Shown here piece after piece: positions 1 to 7,880 of a stretch of 64,000 nucleotides of DNA (position 1 is its first letter; every line of letters begins with the position of its first letter). Source of the DNA: JBBITI01 sp963735055 (GTDB lineage: Bacteria; Chloroflexota; Dehalococcoidia; Dehalococcoidales; UBA2162); NCBI GenBank assembly GCA_963735055.1, contig CAVTJN010000019.1, positions 186,001 through 250,000 on the forward strand, in the 5' to 3' direction. The notes beneath the pieces are model-generated. The model was not told where the DNA came from, made no database searches, and saw nothing but the letters and a program-made list of their open reading frames with translations. Made by a program: the position numbers and the translations under genes.

Positions 1-305
1 TGGATCCTGTTGCCGTCCTGATGGTATTGGGCCGGGGGCGGAGGGCTGAATTCAGTCTAGTGGGGCTCTGCGGCGGTGTCAAATGAAAAGCCTGCGAGTC
101 GCTTCCGGGGTAGGTGGGAACGGTCCCGGCCGGAGGGCGAGTCCGGATGACATAAAGTATCGTGGGGAGTATTACATTTCTATGGCATGGGGATGGGGTG
201 GGGCGGGGGTACCGAGAGTGCTTGAGGCTAAGCAGGGCCATCGGATGTTACGAATTTGTCATGTTTTTGGTCGGCGATTTAATGCATTATTCATAATCCG
301 GGGGG

Positions 306-311
306 TATAAT
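306..311 (+). promoter_or_regulatory. -10 box upstream of the AsnC-like gene
   Basis: A perfect TATAAT lies about 80 bases before the start codon at 394. The hexamer 17 bases upstream (TGCATT) is a poor -35, so this is a -10 call only. The preceding ~300 bases of the window hold nothing I can support as a gene. Confidence 0.4.
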
Positions 312-393
312 AGTGATCGGTGTAACGGGACCCTGACACCACCTCGATCCGACCTGGCGTTGTGTACGGCTGAAACAGCTGGGGGGGTGCAAC

Positions 394-741
394 ATGGCAA
401 ACAAGGCGTACGTTCTGATCGAAACGGCGGTGGGCCGGTCCAGGGAAGTGACACTGGAGTTGCAGAAGTGCGAGTGGGTGGAGTTTGCCGAAAGGGTGGC
501 CGGGCCCTACGACATCGTGGCCATCGCCTGCGGCCACGAACCCGGTGAGGCGGAGCGGCTGATCTGCGACGAACTGAGTGCGCTGGCCGGCGTCATCCGG
601 GTGGTGGTGTGTCCGATATCGGCCGGGGCGAAACCGGTGCTGCCGGCGTCTGGTTCCGGTGGGGTAGGCTGGGGGTTGGGTGCCGGCGGTGAGCGGCGGC
701 TGGCCGGTAGTGGCTCGGGAGTAGCCACTCTGCGCAGGTAA
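394..741 (+). CDS. Stand-alone Lrp/AsnC ligand-binding (RAM) domain protein
   Basis: This is a 115-residue protein. Residues 1-78 read as a RAM/AsnC effector-binding domain (start MANKAYVLIET, then a PYDIVAIACG strand and an IRVVVCPIS strand). It has no helix-turn-helix, so it probably does not bind DNA itself; stand-alone RAM proteins are common in this type of genome. Residues 79-115 are a low-complexity Gly/Ser/Pro tail that may be non-homologous. A G-rich ribosome site (GGGGGGGTG) precedes the ATG. A long minus-strand open frame runs antisense across the whole gene, but only this strand gives a recognisable fold. Confidence 0.75.
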   Translation: MANKAYVLIETAVGRSREVTLELQKCEWVEFAERVAGPYDIVAIACGHEPGEAERLICDELSALAGVIRVVVCPISAGAKPVLPASGSGGVGWGLGAGGERRLAGSGSGVATLRR

Positions 742-859
742 TTGAGGGGCGTTTCTTCCGGGGGCAGACCCCGCTGGCGCGGCAACCGTCACAGGACCGC
801 CGGTAGAAGAGCGTGTCGCCGAATGAGTACCAGATGGCCAGACTCCTGAGATCAGAATA

Positions 860-1488
860 CTATTGGATCCCCCCTTTTGAAAACGTGTCTTCGCCGGATT
901 GACGCGGCGGCTGCCGGCGCCGGTAGTCCTGGGCCTCGTTGAGAAGGCGAAACGGGCAATCAATGCCTTCATCTGATCGTCACTCATGACGACGCCCTCC
1001 CCCACCACGCAACCCTTTTCGTTGTTACTTTTCTTGTTACTTTCTTTATTAGTTTCTTTAATACGGTTGGGTACTGTACTGTTGGGTACGGTTGGGTACG
1101 GTGGCTCAACACATCCGGTGCACGTGCGATGCACGTTCGCGGCACGGGCAACTCTCATCCGTTCCTTGTTGGCGGCCCGCCTGCCCAATAGCTTACCGGC
1201 GTAGTCATCCCAATCATGCAGGCAGAGGCCGCCGGGGCCGGAGTCAATCCATCCGGCTTCGATGAGGGCGTTAAGGAAGACGCCCGGGTCCTTCGTCCAG
1301 TGGGCGGCCAGGGCCAGATCCTCGGCGGCGAGGCCGGACAGGTCGCCGTCGGGGACATTGTCCAGCGCCCACCACCAGAGATACTGCAAATGGCCGACGG
1401 CGCAGGCGTCGGAGATGCGCAGCGACCGCATCAGCTTCATGAGCTTGCGGTGGGTACCCAGGCTCTGGTGCGACTCGATCCAGGCCAT
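860..1488 (-). CDS. Phage replication-type protein, 3' end uncertain
   Basis: The N-terminal ~120 residues (start MAWIESHQSLGTHRKL, then LQYLWWWALDN and a C-terminal LCLHDWDDYAGKLL) match the conserved N-terminal region of phage replisome-organiser/DnaD-like proteins. GGAGG sits 8 bases before the ATG. After about residue 165 the product loses protein character. The frame stays open to 259, but that tail is antisense to the AsnC-like gene. A different frame from about 950 reads FRLLNEAQDYRRRQ and stops at 860-862, which suggests a frameshift near the C terminus; I ended the feature there. It diverges from the phage-type repressor at 1668. Confidence 0.6.
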
Positions 1489-1546
1489 ATCTCATTCCTC
1501 CAAGGGGGGCGGTCCCAGCCGGCGGGGGTGGGGTTTGGCGGGGGTC

Positions 1547-1575
1547 TTGACAGTCTTGTTAACAAGCGTTACTAT
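1547..1575 (+). promoter_or_regulatory. Repressor-gene promoter with palindromic operator
   Basis: TTGACA (1547-1552), a 17-base spacer and TACTAT (1570-1575) form a near-consensus sigma70 promoter for the XRE-S24 gene. The spacer contains a perfect 12-base palindrome, CTTGTTAACAAG (1555-1566), a natural operator for autoregulation. Further dyads lie downstream: AACATGTT (1613-1620) and the imperfect TCGTTACAGTAGCGA (1631-1645). A minus-strand TTGACA at 1614-1609 could serve the divergent replication gene, though its -10 is weak. Confidence 0.7.
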
Positions 1576-1667
1576 GTTTATTGCTACACTACCATATAAG
1601 TCAGTAGTTGTCAACATGTTATATTATCTATCGTTACAGTAGCGACAGGTCCAGGCCGGCCGATAGA

Positions 1668-2342
1668 ATGATGAGCAATATGGCGGTACCAACTTTCGGC
1701 GATCGTCTTAGAAGCGCCCGGGAACAGAAGGGTTTGAGCCAGAACCGGCTCGCCGAGCTGTCCGGGGTAAGCCGGGAGTATATCAACCAGGTTGAAAGCG
1801 GCAAGCGCCGGGGACGGCCGTCGATGGAAACGGTGGTTGCCCTGGCGGGCGCCCTGGGCGTCGAACCGGCCGCTTTCTACTCCGAGGCGACCGAAGCGCG
1901 TTCCCTGGAGACGATACTGAGCGAGGCGCAGGCGGCCGTGCAGCGCATGGCGCTGGTCCCGATCCCGCTGCGCGGGGTGATTCCCGCCGGCTATCCATTT
2001 CCGGTTGAAGAGCAGGATGAAGGTTTGATTAAGGTAGTGCGCGGAGATTTGAGCGGAGTGAAGAGTTTGGAGAGTTTGTTTGCGTTGCGGGTGAGCGGGA
2101 ATTCCCTGGAAGGTGATGGCATTCACGACGGCGACACCGTGGTGGTGGACCCGGAATCGCTTTACGTTGACGGCAGAATCTACATCGTGCGGCTGGGGTC
2201 GGAGGTGGCCGCCCGGCACGTGTTCCGCGACAACGGGGGGGCGCGGCTGGTCTCGTCCCACGGCGAGTCCAAGGACATCAGCGCCTCGGAACTGGAGATC
2301 CTGGGCCGGGTGATCCTGTCGATGAAGTACAGGCGACACTAG
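1668..2342 (+). CDS. Phage-type repressor, XRE HTH plus S24/LexA-like domain
   Basis: This 224-residue protein has an N-terminal XRE helix-turn-helix (FGDRLRSAREQKGLSQNRLA, then VSREYINQVESGKR) and a C-terminal S24 peptidase-like fold (LRVSGNSLEGDGIHDGDTVV). The pair is the architecture of CI-type lysogeny repressors. The Ser of SGNS is present. At the usual catalytic Lys position I read AARHVFR, so self-cleavage may be lost. Starts at 1668, 1671 or 1680 are possible, with no strong ribosome site to choose among them. It faces the phage replication gene across a 180-base operator region. Confidence 0.85.
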   Translation: MMSNMAVPTFGDRLRSAREQKGLSQNRLAELSGVSREYINQVESGKRRGRPSMETVVALAGALGVEPAAFYSEATEARSLETILSEAQAAVQRMALVPIPLRGVIPAGYPFPVEEQDEGLIKVVRGDLSGVKSLESLFALRVSGNSLEGDGIHDGDTVVVDPESLYVDGRIYIVRLGSEVAARHVFRDNGGARLVSSHGESKDISASELEILGRVILSMKYRRH

Positions 2343-2378
2343 TACGAGGTCGGTCAGGAGTCAGCTGCCCGGCAAGAG

Positions 2379-2573
2379 CTATCGGCTGTGGTAGAAGCCT
2401 CGGCGTGCCAACCGGTCAGTACTGTAAAGGTCGTGTTCTTCCGCAAGGCTTTGCAGCCGGAATCCTGCAGGGACATCGATGGCAGGGAACGGATTGGGAA
2501 TCTCGAAGGTCGACCAACAGTCTCTCGCGGTCTCGACGAGCCGATAGCCGCGTGATCTGACGACAGCCTCGAA
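2379..2573 (-). pseudogene. GNAT N-acetyltransferase fragment
   Basis: A 64-codon stretch ending at TAG (2379-2381) reads GYRLVETARDCWSTFEIPNP then FRLQSLAEEHDLYS. This resembles the linker and second-lobe start of tandem GNAT acetyltransferases. The frame is bounded upstream by a stop, so no start codon remains. I take it as a decayed remnant. The rest of the 300-base gap between the repressor and the next gene holds nothing I can support. Confidence 0.4.
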
Positions 2574-2640
2574 TTATCGCCGAACATTCAAACTATCTGG
2601 AGCTCTTGCTTCTGGCGTTTCTCGATAGCACGATAGGTTC

Positions 2641-3120
2641 GTGCATAATTCAATCGAATATTTCCCTCAACACATTCAGGAAAGAGCCTTCATTTTAGGA
2701 CACGAGCGTGCTTGGCGAAGGAAAGACATTCAACCTGTTCTCGACTACTGTCTAAACGCAGGTATTGCCATATTGGGCGGCGAAGCTTGGGTAGTACGAA
2801 GAATTCTTGATTGCACAGCGGATGCGCCAACCGAACGTAACTTAGACCCAAGATTTCGGCAAGATGTGCCTATTTTAGGCAGGACTCAAACCCACGTCAT
2901 ATACGGTATATTCCCCTTTCGAGATGGTGACAGTGGTGTCTTTTCTTGGGATAGTCATTCACGAGTGAATCATTAATCATGGCTAGACTATGTCAAAATG
3001 ACCGTTGAAGAAACGCTTGAAACTATCCGAAATGGAGACATTGAAAAGAAAGTCATACCGAAATACTCTAATTACATCTACTATAATCTCGTATTTGAGA
3101 CAGAACTGGGTACGTGCTGA
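2641..3120 (+). pseudogene. Hypothetical gene interrupted by an in-frame TAA
   Basis: From GTG 2641 the frame runs 111 codons to TAA at 2974-2976. It then continues in the same frame without shift for 47 more codons (SWLDYVKMTVEETLETIRNG ... YNLVFETELG) to TGA at 3120. Both halves look protein-like, so the simplest reading is a ~160-codon gene with one nonsense mutation. I do not recognise the family. The sequence is more AT-rich than its neighbours, which suggests transfer. Confidence 0.55.
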
Positions 3121-3140
3121 CATACCCATGGAAGGGCAAA

Positions 3141-3240
3141 CATCCGATGTTTGTTCAATGGTAATAGATCTCGAGCGTGCCTGAGTTTGTCAGGTGATGA
3201 GTTGGTAGTGGTAAGAGAGGGCGTTTGGCGAAGGCCGGAC
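3141..3240 (+). repeat. Dispersed repeat family A, copy 1
   Basis: The core GGTAATAGATCTCGAGCGTG, a small hairpin CCTGAgtttgTCAGG and the downstream GGTAAGAGAGGGCG recur at 3891-4000 and 6337-6450. A partial copy is at 11136-11160. This copy lacks the usual GGACTAACGTT left end. Confidence 0.6.
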
Positions 3241-3272
3241 GCCCTGTTCGTGTCGTTTGATGATGATTTGGA

Positions 3273-3533
3273 CTACAGGGCGCGATATATCTCTCGTCGG
3301 TGTCCGACGCGGACAATGGTAACAAGACGGGCATTATCGTCTATGGCATACACGATCCGGTAATCGCCTTGCCTTATCCGCCACAGGCCGGTGCCTTTCA
3401 CCTTTTCGATACCTCTCGGGCGCGGCGTCTGCTCCAGGTCTGTGAGCGTGTTAACCACCGCCTGAAAATCGGACTTAGGCAGCCTGTCCAGTGCCCGTTG
3501 GGCCTGGCGCCTTACCTCAACCCGGTACATCAC
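3273..3533 (-). CDS. RelE/ParE-family toxin
   Basis: This 86-residue protein has the RelE fold signature: an N-terminal YRVEVRRQAQRALDRLP helix-strand, GTGLWRIRQGDYRIVY in the centre and a VRVGHRREIY C-terminal strand. Family members are ribosome-dependent mRNA endonucleases or gyrase poisons held inactive by the cognate antitoxin. Its start overlaps the antitoxin stop by 4 bases (ATGA), as expected for translational coupling with antitoxin first. It is complete and likely functional. Confidence 0.9.
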   Translation of the reverse strand: MMYRVEVRRQAQRALDRLPKSDFQAVVNTLTDLEQTPRPRGIEKVKGTGLWRIRQGDYRIVYAIDDNARLVTIVRVGHRREIYRAL

Positions 3534-3769
3534 CGAGCCACGTGTGGACGCGATTTCAGATACGCCTCCAACGAAAGCGTCCCTTCCGCATTCGCCAGCG
3601 ACGCTAGCCCTTCAGAGGCATCAATTTCGTCTTCCAACTTGGCTATTATGGCCTCGGTGAGCCAGTCCTTCATCGTTTTGCCTTTCAAGGCAGCAAACGC
3701 CTTGACCCGATTGCGCAACTCCGGCTCTAGATCCAGAAAGTACCTTGTCTTCTTCGCGGTCTCCGGCAT
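3530..3769 (-). CDS. Type II antitoxin, RHH/RelB-like
   Basis: About 79 residues starting MPETAKKTRYFLDLEPEL. I prefer this ATG over the GTG at 3781 because GGAAG lies 7 bases upstream. The first 50 residues fit a ribbon-helix-helix DNA-binding domain (strand, then ELRNRVKAFAALKGKTMKDW and a second helix). The acidic C terminus should wrap the toxin. It is the first gene of the toxin-antitoxin pair and probably represses its own promoter at the palindrome just upstream. Confidence 0.85.
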   Translation of the reverse strand: MPETAKKTRYFLDLEPELRNRVKAFAALKGKTMKDWLTEAIIAKLEDEIDASEGLASLANAEGTLSLEAYLKSRPHVAR

Positions 3770-3784
3770 ACTCGCTTCCACCCT

Positions 3785-3797
3785 ATATACAGTATAT
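3785..3797 (-). promoter_or_regulatory. Palindromic operator of the toxin-antitoxin operon
   Basis: ATATAC-A-GTATAT is a perfect dyad about one helical turn upstream of the antitoxin start. It overlaps the only plausible -10 (TATATA on the minus strand). Its position fits autorepression by an RHH antitoxin. Confidence 0.55.
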
Positions 3798-3890
3798 CAA
3801 TAGCTATAATAGGGCATGGCGCTGGTTACGTCAAACGAGAGGATAGATAGCTTCCCCTTCTTGCTTTTCCGGACGCCCCGATCTTACTTA

Positions 3891-4000
3891 GGACTAACGT
3901 TGATCCCGATGTTCGTCCAGTGGTAATAGATTTCGAACGTGCCTGAGTCTGTCAGGTGATGACTGTGTGGTGGTAAAAGAGGGCGTCCAGCCTTCGGCTG
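3891..4000 (+). repeat. Dispersed repeat family A, copy 2
   Basis: Begins GGACTAACGTTGATCCCGAT, carries the hairpin CCTGAgtctgTCAGG and ends with GGTAAAAGAGGGCGTCCAGC followed by a CAGCCttcgGGCTG stem. This is the best-preserved copy. No gene is visible in the rest of 3800-4190. Confidence 0.65.
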
Positions 4001-4199
4001 GGCGCCTCTCTGTACTCTCAGATTTGTGCCGAGCATGGTTGGGAGGTCGACCGTTGCGTTGTTCACGTCTGTAGATATTCTGTATGTTTTGCAGAGACTG
4101 GAGAACCGGATCTGAGAAGTTAGAATGGTGGTACTGGAAAGACAAGCATTAAGGTGTGAGCTGAATTGCTTCCAAGACCATTAGATGGAGAATTCTAAC

Positions 4200-4721
4200 A
4201 TGGAATCATTACAGGAATATATAGAAGAATATCGAAAACAGCTGGCGAAAGGCATTATTCAGAAGGCTTATCAGGGCTTGATGGACTATGTTATGGATTT
4301 GAGGATGCATTTTAGCAAGAAATACCCTGATCTTACACCCGGGAATATTTACCAGGGATATATGGATATGACATACTTTCCCATTTTCCCAAGAGAACTG
4401 ACAAGCAGAAAATTGAAAATAGCGATAGTTCTTATTCATGAAACAATCAGGTTTGAAATCTGGTTAGCAGCACAGAATAGACAGGTTCAATCAGAATACC
4501 GGCAGTTGTTCAAGGAAGAGGATTGGACGAAATACCGAATACCCGGTGCTGCAAAAGGCGTTGATTCGATTGTGGAATACACATTGGCCGACAATCCTGA
4601 TTTTGGTGATTTGAATGCCTTAACAAAGCAAATTGAGACGGGTACATTTGCTTTTGTCAATGAGATTGAGAGATTCTTACATAGACATCAAAGCAAGCAT
4701 CCTTCTGACATAGTACCTTGA
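4200..4721 (+). CDS. DUF7000-like protein of unknown function
   Basis: A 173-residue soluble protein (MESLQEYIEEYRKQLAKGII ... MDYVMDLRMHFSKKYPD ... KYRIPGAAKGVDSIVEYTLA). From memory this matches a family now called DUF7000, common in Firmicutes and scattered elsewhere, with no known function. I chose ATG 4200 over 4185 because GGAG sits 8 bases before it. Codon use is clearly AT-richer than the neighbours and it sits between repeats, so recent acquisition is likely. Confidence 0.65.
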   Translation: MESLQEYIEEYRKQLAKGIIQKAYQGLMDYVMDLRMHFSKKYPDLTPGNIYQGYMDMTYFPIFPRELTSRKLKIAIVLIHETIRFEIWLAAQNRQVQSEYRQLFKEEDWTKYRIPGAAKGVDSIVEYTLADNPDFGDLNALTKQIETGTFAFVNEIERFLHRHQSKHPSDIVP

Positions 4722-4817
4722 CCATTAGAACGATTCAGAGTGGAACGCACACACAACACAAGGGGCGTTGATCCGCCACCTCTATTTGTGCGCTTTGGCG
4801 GCGAGTAGCCAGTAGCG

Positions 4818-4850
4818 AAACCGGCCTGAACAGGGTCGGTTTTTGTTTTG
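4818..4850 (+). terminator. Rho-independent terminator, repeated element
   Basis: Stem AACCGGCC / GGTCGGTT around TGAACAG, followed by TTTTTGTTTTG. About 85 bases around it (roughly 4785-4870) closely resemble 7560-7645, so the terminator belongs to a duplicated segment. The rest of the 4722-5144 gap shows no gene. Confidence 0.7.
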
Positions 4851-5144
4851 TTGAGAAGCTGGAAGTCTAATGTCAGGTTTTGAATCCGGGATCGTGTTAG
4901 TATGTCTCCAATGATAAGGGAGGGGGATCCGAGTCAAGGGGAGATATGAAGCCTAATGAAACCTATAGAAGGTGATGCAGACATACGAATCGCGCTTGCC
5001 AATAGCTTCTAGAAACAACTGTTCGGAGCTCACCGGCTGGCTCTGCCTCGGCCACGCCCCCCAGGGAGTTGGCAGATATCCAGACGGTTTTGAGGGCAAC
5101 ACCATGTTTTAAGAACAAGGCTGACGCAAAGGAGGGAGGTCAGG

Positions 5145-6179
5145 ATGAAAAAGCACATCGTTCGAGGTCTCATCGCGGTAACCAGCGGACTGGTGGCTCT
5201 CTGGTTGCCCATCATTGCGGCGGCCGCGCCTCGGGAGAAAGCACCCGACATGGGCAAAATACTCTTCGTCTCCAGCCGGGATGGCAACCCTGAAGTGTAC
5301 GTCATGAATGCGGACGGCACGAACGCCACGAATCTGACCGACGACCCGTCCAGTGACACTTCACCGGCCTGGTCGCCCAACGGCAAGAAGGTGGCTTTTG
5401 TATCTGACCGTGACGGCAACAGCGAAATCTACCTGATGAATGCCAACGGCGCAGGCAAGAGGAACTTGACTAAAAGCCCGGGCTCCGACTCGGGCCCGGT
5501 CTGGTCGCCAGACGGTAGGAAGATTGCCTTCGTCTCAGATCGTGACGGTAACGGTGAAGTGTACATCATGAATTCCAACGGAACAGGGCAGGCGAACATC
5601 AGCAACTGTGAAAGCACTGACCGAGCACCAACCTGGTCCCCGGACTCCGACAGGATAGCCTTTGAATCCAATCGCGACGGGCGATTTCAGATATACATAT
5701 GGGCTGAAAACGGGTCGGGCATTACAGAATTGACAGACAGCGCCCAAGGAAGCCTGTTTCCGGCATGGTCTCCCACGGCCAACACAATAGCATTCATGAC
5801 AGTGGGTCTGGAAGGAATCGTTCTGGTTGAAGCGGATGGAACCAACCTGCGATGTCCGAGGGGGTATGGGGGAGATCAACACGGACCTCTGGTCTGGTCA
5901 TCCGATGGCAGCAAACTGGCCTATGAAGAACAGAGTATGCATGGGCAGTACCATGTGATCCGTATCATGAACGCCGACGGTACGCCTTTCAGTTCTATTC
6001 ATGATCCGAATCCGGTCCCATATGATTACAGTGGCCAAGCTTCCTTTTCACCCGATGGCACTCGAGTTGCCTTTGTAAGAAACGACGTGTGGGTCTGGAA
6101 CTCGAAAAACAATGCGCAAGACAATCTAACCAAGGACAATATCCCCAGCTATGAGAGTCAACCTGCCTGGTCACCGTAG
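5145..6179 (+). CDS. Exported TolB-like beta-propeller protein
   Basis: A 344-residue protein with a Sec signal peptide (basic start, hydrophobic residues 8-22, AAA cleavage region). At least six PD40/TolB-type repeats follow, each with the pattern IAFVSDRDGNxEIYxMNxNG and a PxWSPDG turn. Repeats 1-3 are nearly identical, the later ones diverged. Such propellers usually bind proteins or peptides at the cell surface or cell envelope. No Tol-Pal genes are nearby, so it should not be called TolB. A strong ribosome site (AGGAGGGAGG) precedes ATG 5145. Confidence 0.85.
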   Translation: MKKHIVRGLIAVTSGLVALWLPIIAAAAPREKAPDMGKILFVSSRDGNPEVYVMNADGTNATNLTDDPSSDTSPAWSPNGKKVAFVSDRDGNSEIYLMNANGAGKRNLTKSPGSDSGPVWSPDGRKIAFVSDRDGNGEVYIMNSNGTGQANISNCESTDRAPTWSPDSDRIAFESNRDGRFQIYIWAENGSGITELTDSAQGSLFPAWSPTANTIAFMTVGLEGIVLVEADGTNLRCPRGYGGDQHGPLVWSSDGSKLAYEEQSMHGQYHVIRIMNADGTPFSSIHDPNPVPYDYSGQASFSPDGTRVAFVRNDVWVWNSKNNAQDNLTKDNIPSYESQPAWSP

Positions 6180-6336
6180 CTTGACCAATAGGCACAGGCC
6201 GCTCGGGCCAAGATGCTCAGGCGTCCCTGAGGATGGGGATAAGGTGCAAAAAGAGGAAGACGCTCCGGAAAGGTTCAGATCATCATCGAAGTCGTGTCTC
6301 TGGCGTCTTGCCTTTGTTGATCCCGTAATTTAGTGT

Positions 6337-6450
6337 GGACTAACGTTTATCCTCATGTTCGTTCAGTGGTAATAAATTTCGAGCGTGCCTGAGTTCTTCA
6401 GGCGATGATTGTGCAGTGGTAGAATGAGGGCGTTCAGCGGGCGTTGGACG
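6337..6450 (+). repeat. Dispersed repeat family A, copy 3
   Basis: GGACTAACGTTTATCC, then CAGTGGTAATAAATTTCGAG, the hairpin CCTGAgttctTCAGG and TGAGGGCGTTCAGC. It ends just upstream of the C2H2 protein gene, so it may form part of its leader. Confidence 0.65.
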
Positions 6451-6470
6451 CTCCGGGGCGGCCCACGCTG

Positions 6471-7076
6471 ATGGATTCCAAGACTCCCTGGGATGAAGGT
6501 GCACATGGCCACGCTGGTGTCCCCCGGGAGACTAATCCTTTGACTGGCGACGGTTCGCAATCCGACTTCACCTGCCAGTCCTGCGGAGAACGTTTTCGGG
6601 ATCAAGCTGCTCTCGGCAGTCACATACAACGTGCTCATTCCGGCCATTCCTGCCCGACGTGCGGGGCGATTTTCGAGACCATTATCGCCCTTGGGTATCA
6701 TGTGGATAGTGTCCATCCGCACACTTGCCCGCACTGCGGGGAGGTGTTTGAGAACGAGCACGACCTTGACGATCACATAGGAATCGACCACCACTCTGAC
6801 ATGTACACGGCGCATCCCCGGCTGAAGTGGCTGGTAGTGCCTCTGCCGTGGGTCCTGACATTGGTGTTCATAGTATTCATGATTCGCTACCACGGCGACG
6901 CCGGCATGAAGGCGGCGTATGGCGTCTTCCTGGTCTTGGCCATGTTCCTGGCGGGGCTACTGTTTCCCACCGACTATCCGAACCACGACGGCGTCGACGT
7001 TGCCCTGCAAGTGTTCCAGGTTCTTGTCGTTCCCTTCACAGCATTAATTGCGCTGGCGGTCTTTGCCGGCAGGTGA
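6471..7076 (+). CDS. Membrane protein with three C2H2 zinc fingers
   Basis: A 201-residue protein. Three consecutive Cys2His2 fingers lie at about residues 33-102: FTCQSCGERFRDQAALGSHI...H, then CPTCGAIFETIIALGYHV...H, then CPHCGEVFENEHDLDDHI...H. Each has the CX2C and HX4H (or HX3H) spacing and the conserved aromatic and Leu positions of the classical finger. Three hydrophobic helices follow (WLVVPLPWVLTLVFIVFMI, then two more), so the fingers are probably tethered at the membrane face. Tandem classical fingers are rare in bacteria and their ligand here (DNA, RNA or protein) is unknown. ATG 6471 is preferred to an upstream TTG at 6444. Confidence 0.75.
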   Translation: MDSKTPWDEGAHGHAGVPRETNPLTGDGSQSDFTCQSCGERFRDQAALGSHIQRAHSGHSCPTCGAIFETIIALGYHVDSVHPHTCPHCGEVFENEHDLDDHIGIDHHSDMYTAHPRLKWLVVPLPWVLTLVFIVFMIRYHGDAGMKAAYGVFLVLAMFLAGLLFPTDYPNHDGVDVALQVFQVLVVPFTALIALAVFAGR

Positions 7077-7115
7077 ACGTCGGGTTATGATTGCGTTGTT
7101 GATGGTATCGGTTAA

Positions 7116-7352
7116 TTGAAACAGAAGAAGAAGCGCATAAAGGCACCAAGGAAACTGCCCGACTTCAGTTTAGAAGATATTCTAAATGCTCCCAAACCCA
7201 AAGCAGCGACGAAACGGGCTGACGGTTTGGGATGCAACAACTGCGGCAGCATGAGATTCATATCCAAAGGCGACGTGAAGGTAATGCGTGGTCAGAGAAT
7301 GAAGGTGTATCACTGCCATGGTTGTGGGAAGGACTTCTATAAAGGTGAATAG
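7116..7352 (+). CDS. Small zinc-ribbon protein
   Basis: About 78 residues with a basic N terminus (KQKKKRIKAPRK) and one zinc ribbon, CNNCGSMRFISKGD...YHCHGCGKDFY. The ribbon resembles those at the N termini of transposases and other nucleic-acid proteins. The only available start is TTG at 7116, with no clear ribosome site, so the true start is uncertain. Function unknown. Confidence 0.55.
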   Translation: MKQKKKRIKAPRKLPDFSLEDILNAPKPKAATKRADGLGCNNCGSMRFISKGDVKVMRGQRMKVYHCHGCGKDFYKGE

Positions 7353-7370
7353 CGCAGTACACTTGTATGC

Positions 7371-7520
7371 ATGAAAAGCACGATGATACGGATAGACATG
7401 ATAATTCTCAAACCATTGAAAATCGAAGCCGAAAAGGACGGCAAGTCAATCCAGTCCTGGGTATCGGACCTGATACGTGAGGAGCTGAAGAAACGTAAGC
7501 GGGAAAGCCGCGAGGAATAG
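7371..7520 (+). CDS. Very small ribbon-helix-helix-like protein
   Basis: A 49-residue frame from ATG 7371 to TAG 7520. The pattern TMIRIDMIILKPLKIEAEKD then SIQSWVSDLIREELKKRKR is that of an Arc/CopG ribbon-helix-helix: a strand, an amphipathic helix and a second helix after a GKS turn. No toxin-like gene follows, so it could be an orphan antitoxin or a DNA-binding regulator. The strong terminator at 7594 closes this short transcription unit. Confidence 0.5.
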   Translation: MKSTMIRIDMIILKPLKIEAEKDGKSIQSWVSDLIREELKKRKRESREE

Positions 7521-7593
7521 CTCCAACCGGACCATATTCATTGCCCAAGATAATGATTGGCGTGTGCGTTGGCGTGGGGAGCCAACAGTGAAG

Positions 7594-7618
7594 CCGACCT
7601 GAACAGGGTCGGTTTTTT
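7594..7618 (+). terminator. Rho-independent terminator, second copy of the element at 4818
   Basis: CCGACC-TGAACAG-GGTCGG followed by TTTTTTGTGTTTTG. Loop and flanks match the terminator segment near 4818. Confidence 0.75.
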
Positions 7619-7734
7619 GTGTTTTGTAGAAGATGAGCAGAGTATTGGAGATGTCAGCTAGATATAGGGTAGTTGTCAACCACGGGGTGACTTATGTGCG
7701 GCTTCGACCCTTTGTGCCTTGCTGCTTGTGTCCG

Positions 7735-7880
7735 GCGTCTTTTTTCACGATGGAGATATCAAGGTACCAACGGCAGCCCATACTGCACGAAAGGTATAAC
7801 CTTTGAGAAGACCTTCTCCCTCGTGTTCTGACGGGCCCAGTTCGAGTCCCGTCAGCTGGAGCTGAGGTATCAGCATACTG
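7735..7880 (+). repeat. Dispersed repeat family E, copy 1
   Basis: The segment CATACTGCACGAAAGGTATA ... ACCTTCTCCCT matches 59970-60020. The segment from GAGAAGACC through TTCGAGTCCCGTCAGCTGGA matches 36280-36350. All three copies lie a few hundred bases upstream of a gene. The GTTCGAGTCCCG string recalls a tRNA T-loop but no cloverleaf can be drawn. The surrounding gap (7640-8110) otherwise shows only weak minus-strand frames that I cannot identify. Confidence 0.5.

Noticed and set aside
83..310. Short plus-strand open frame at the left edge
   Set aside because: No ribosome site, no recognisable motif and atypical composition.
259..859. C-terminal extension of the minus-strand phage protein
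   Set aside because: The translated sequence is low-complexity and antisense to a recognisable AsnC-type gene; an alternative frame offers a better ending at 860.
5145..6179. Naming the propeller gene tolB
   Set aside because: Repeats match TolB-type propellers but there is no TolB N-terminal domain and no tol/pal neighbours.
7825..7865. tRNA-like T-loop string GTTCGAGTCCCG
   Set aside because: No acceptor, D or anticodon arms can be paired around it; the flanking stem is 6 bp with a 12-base loop, and the string belongs to a dispersed repeat.
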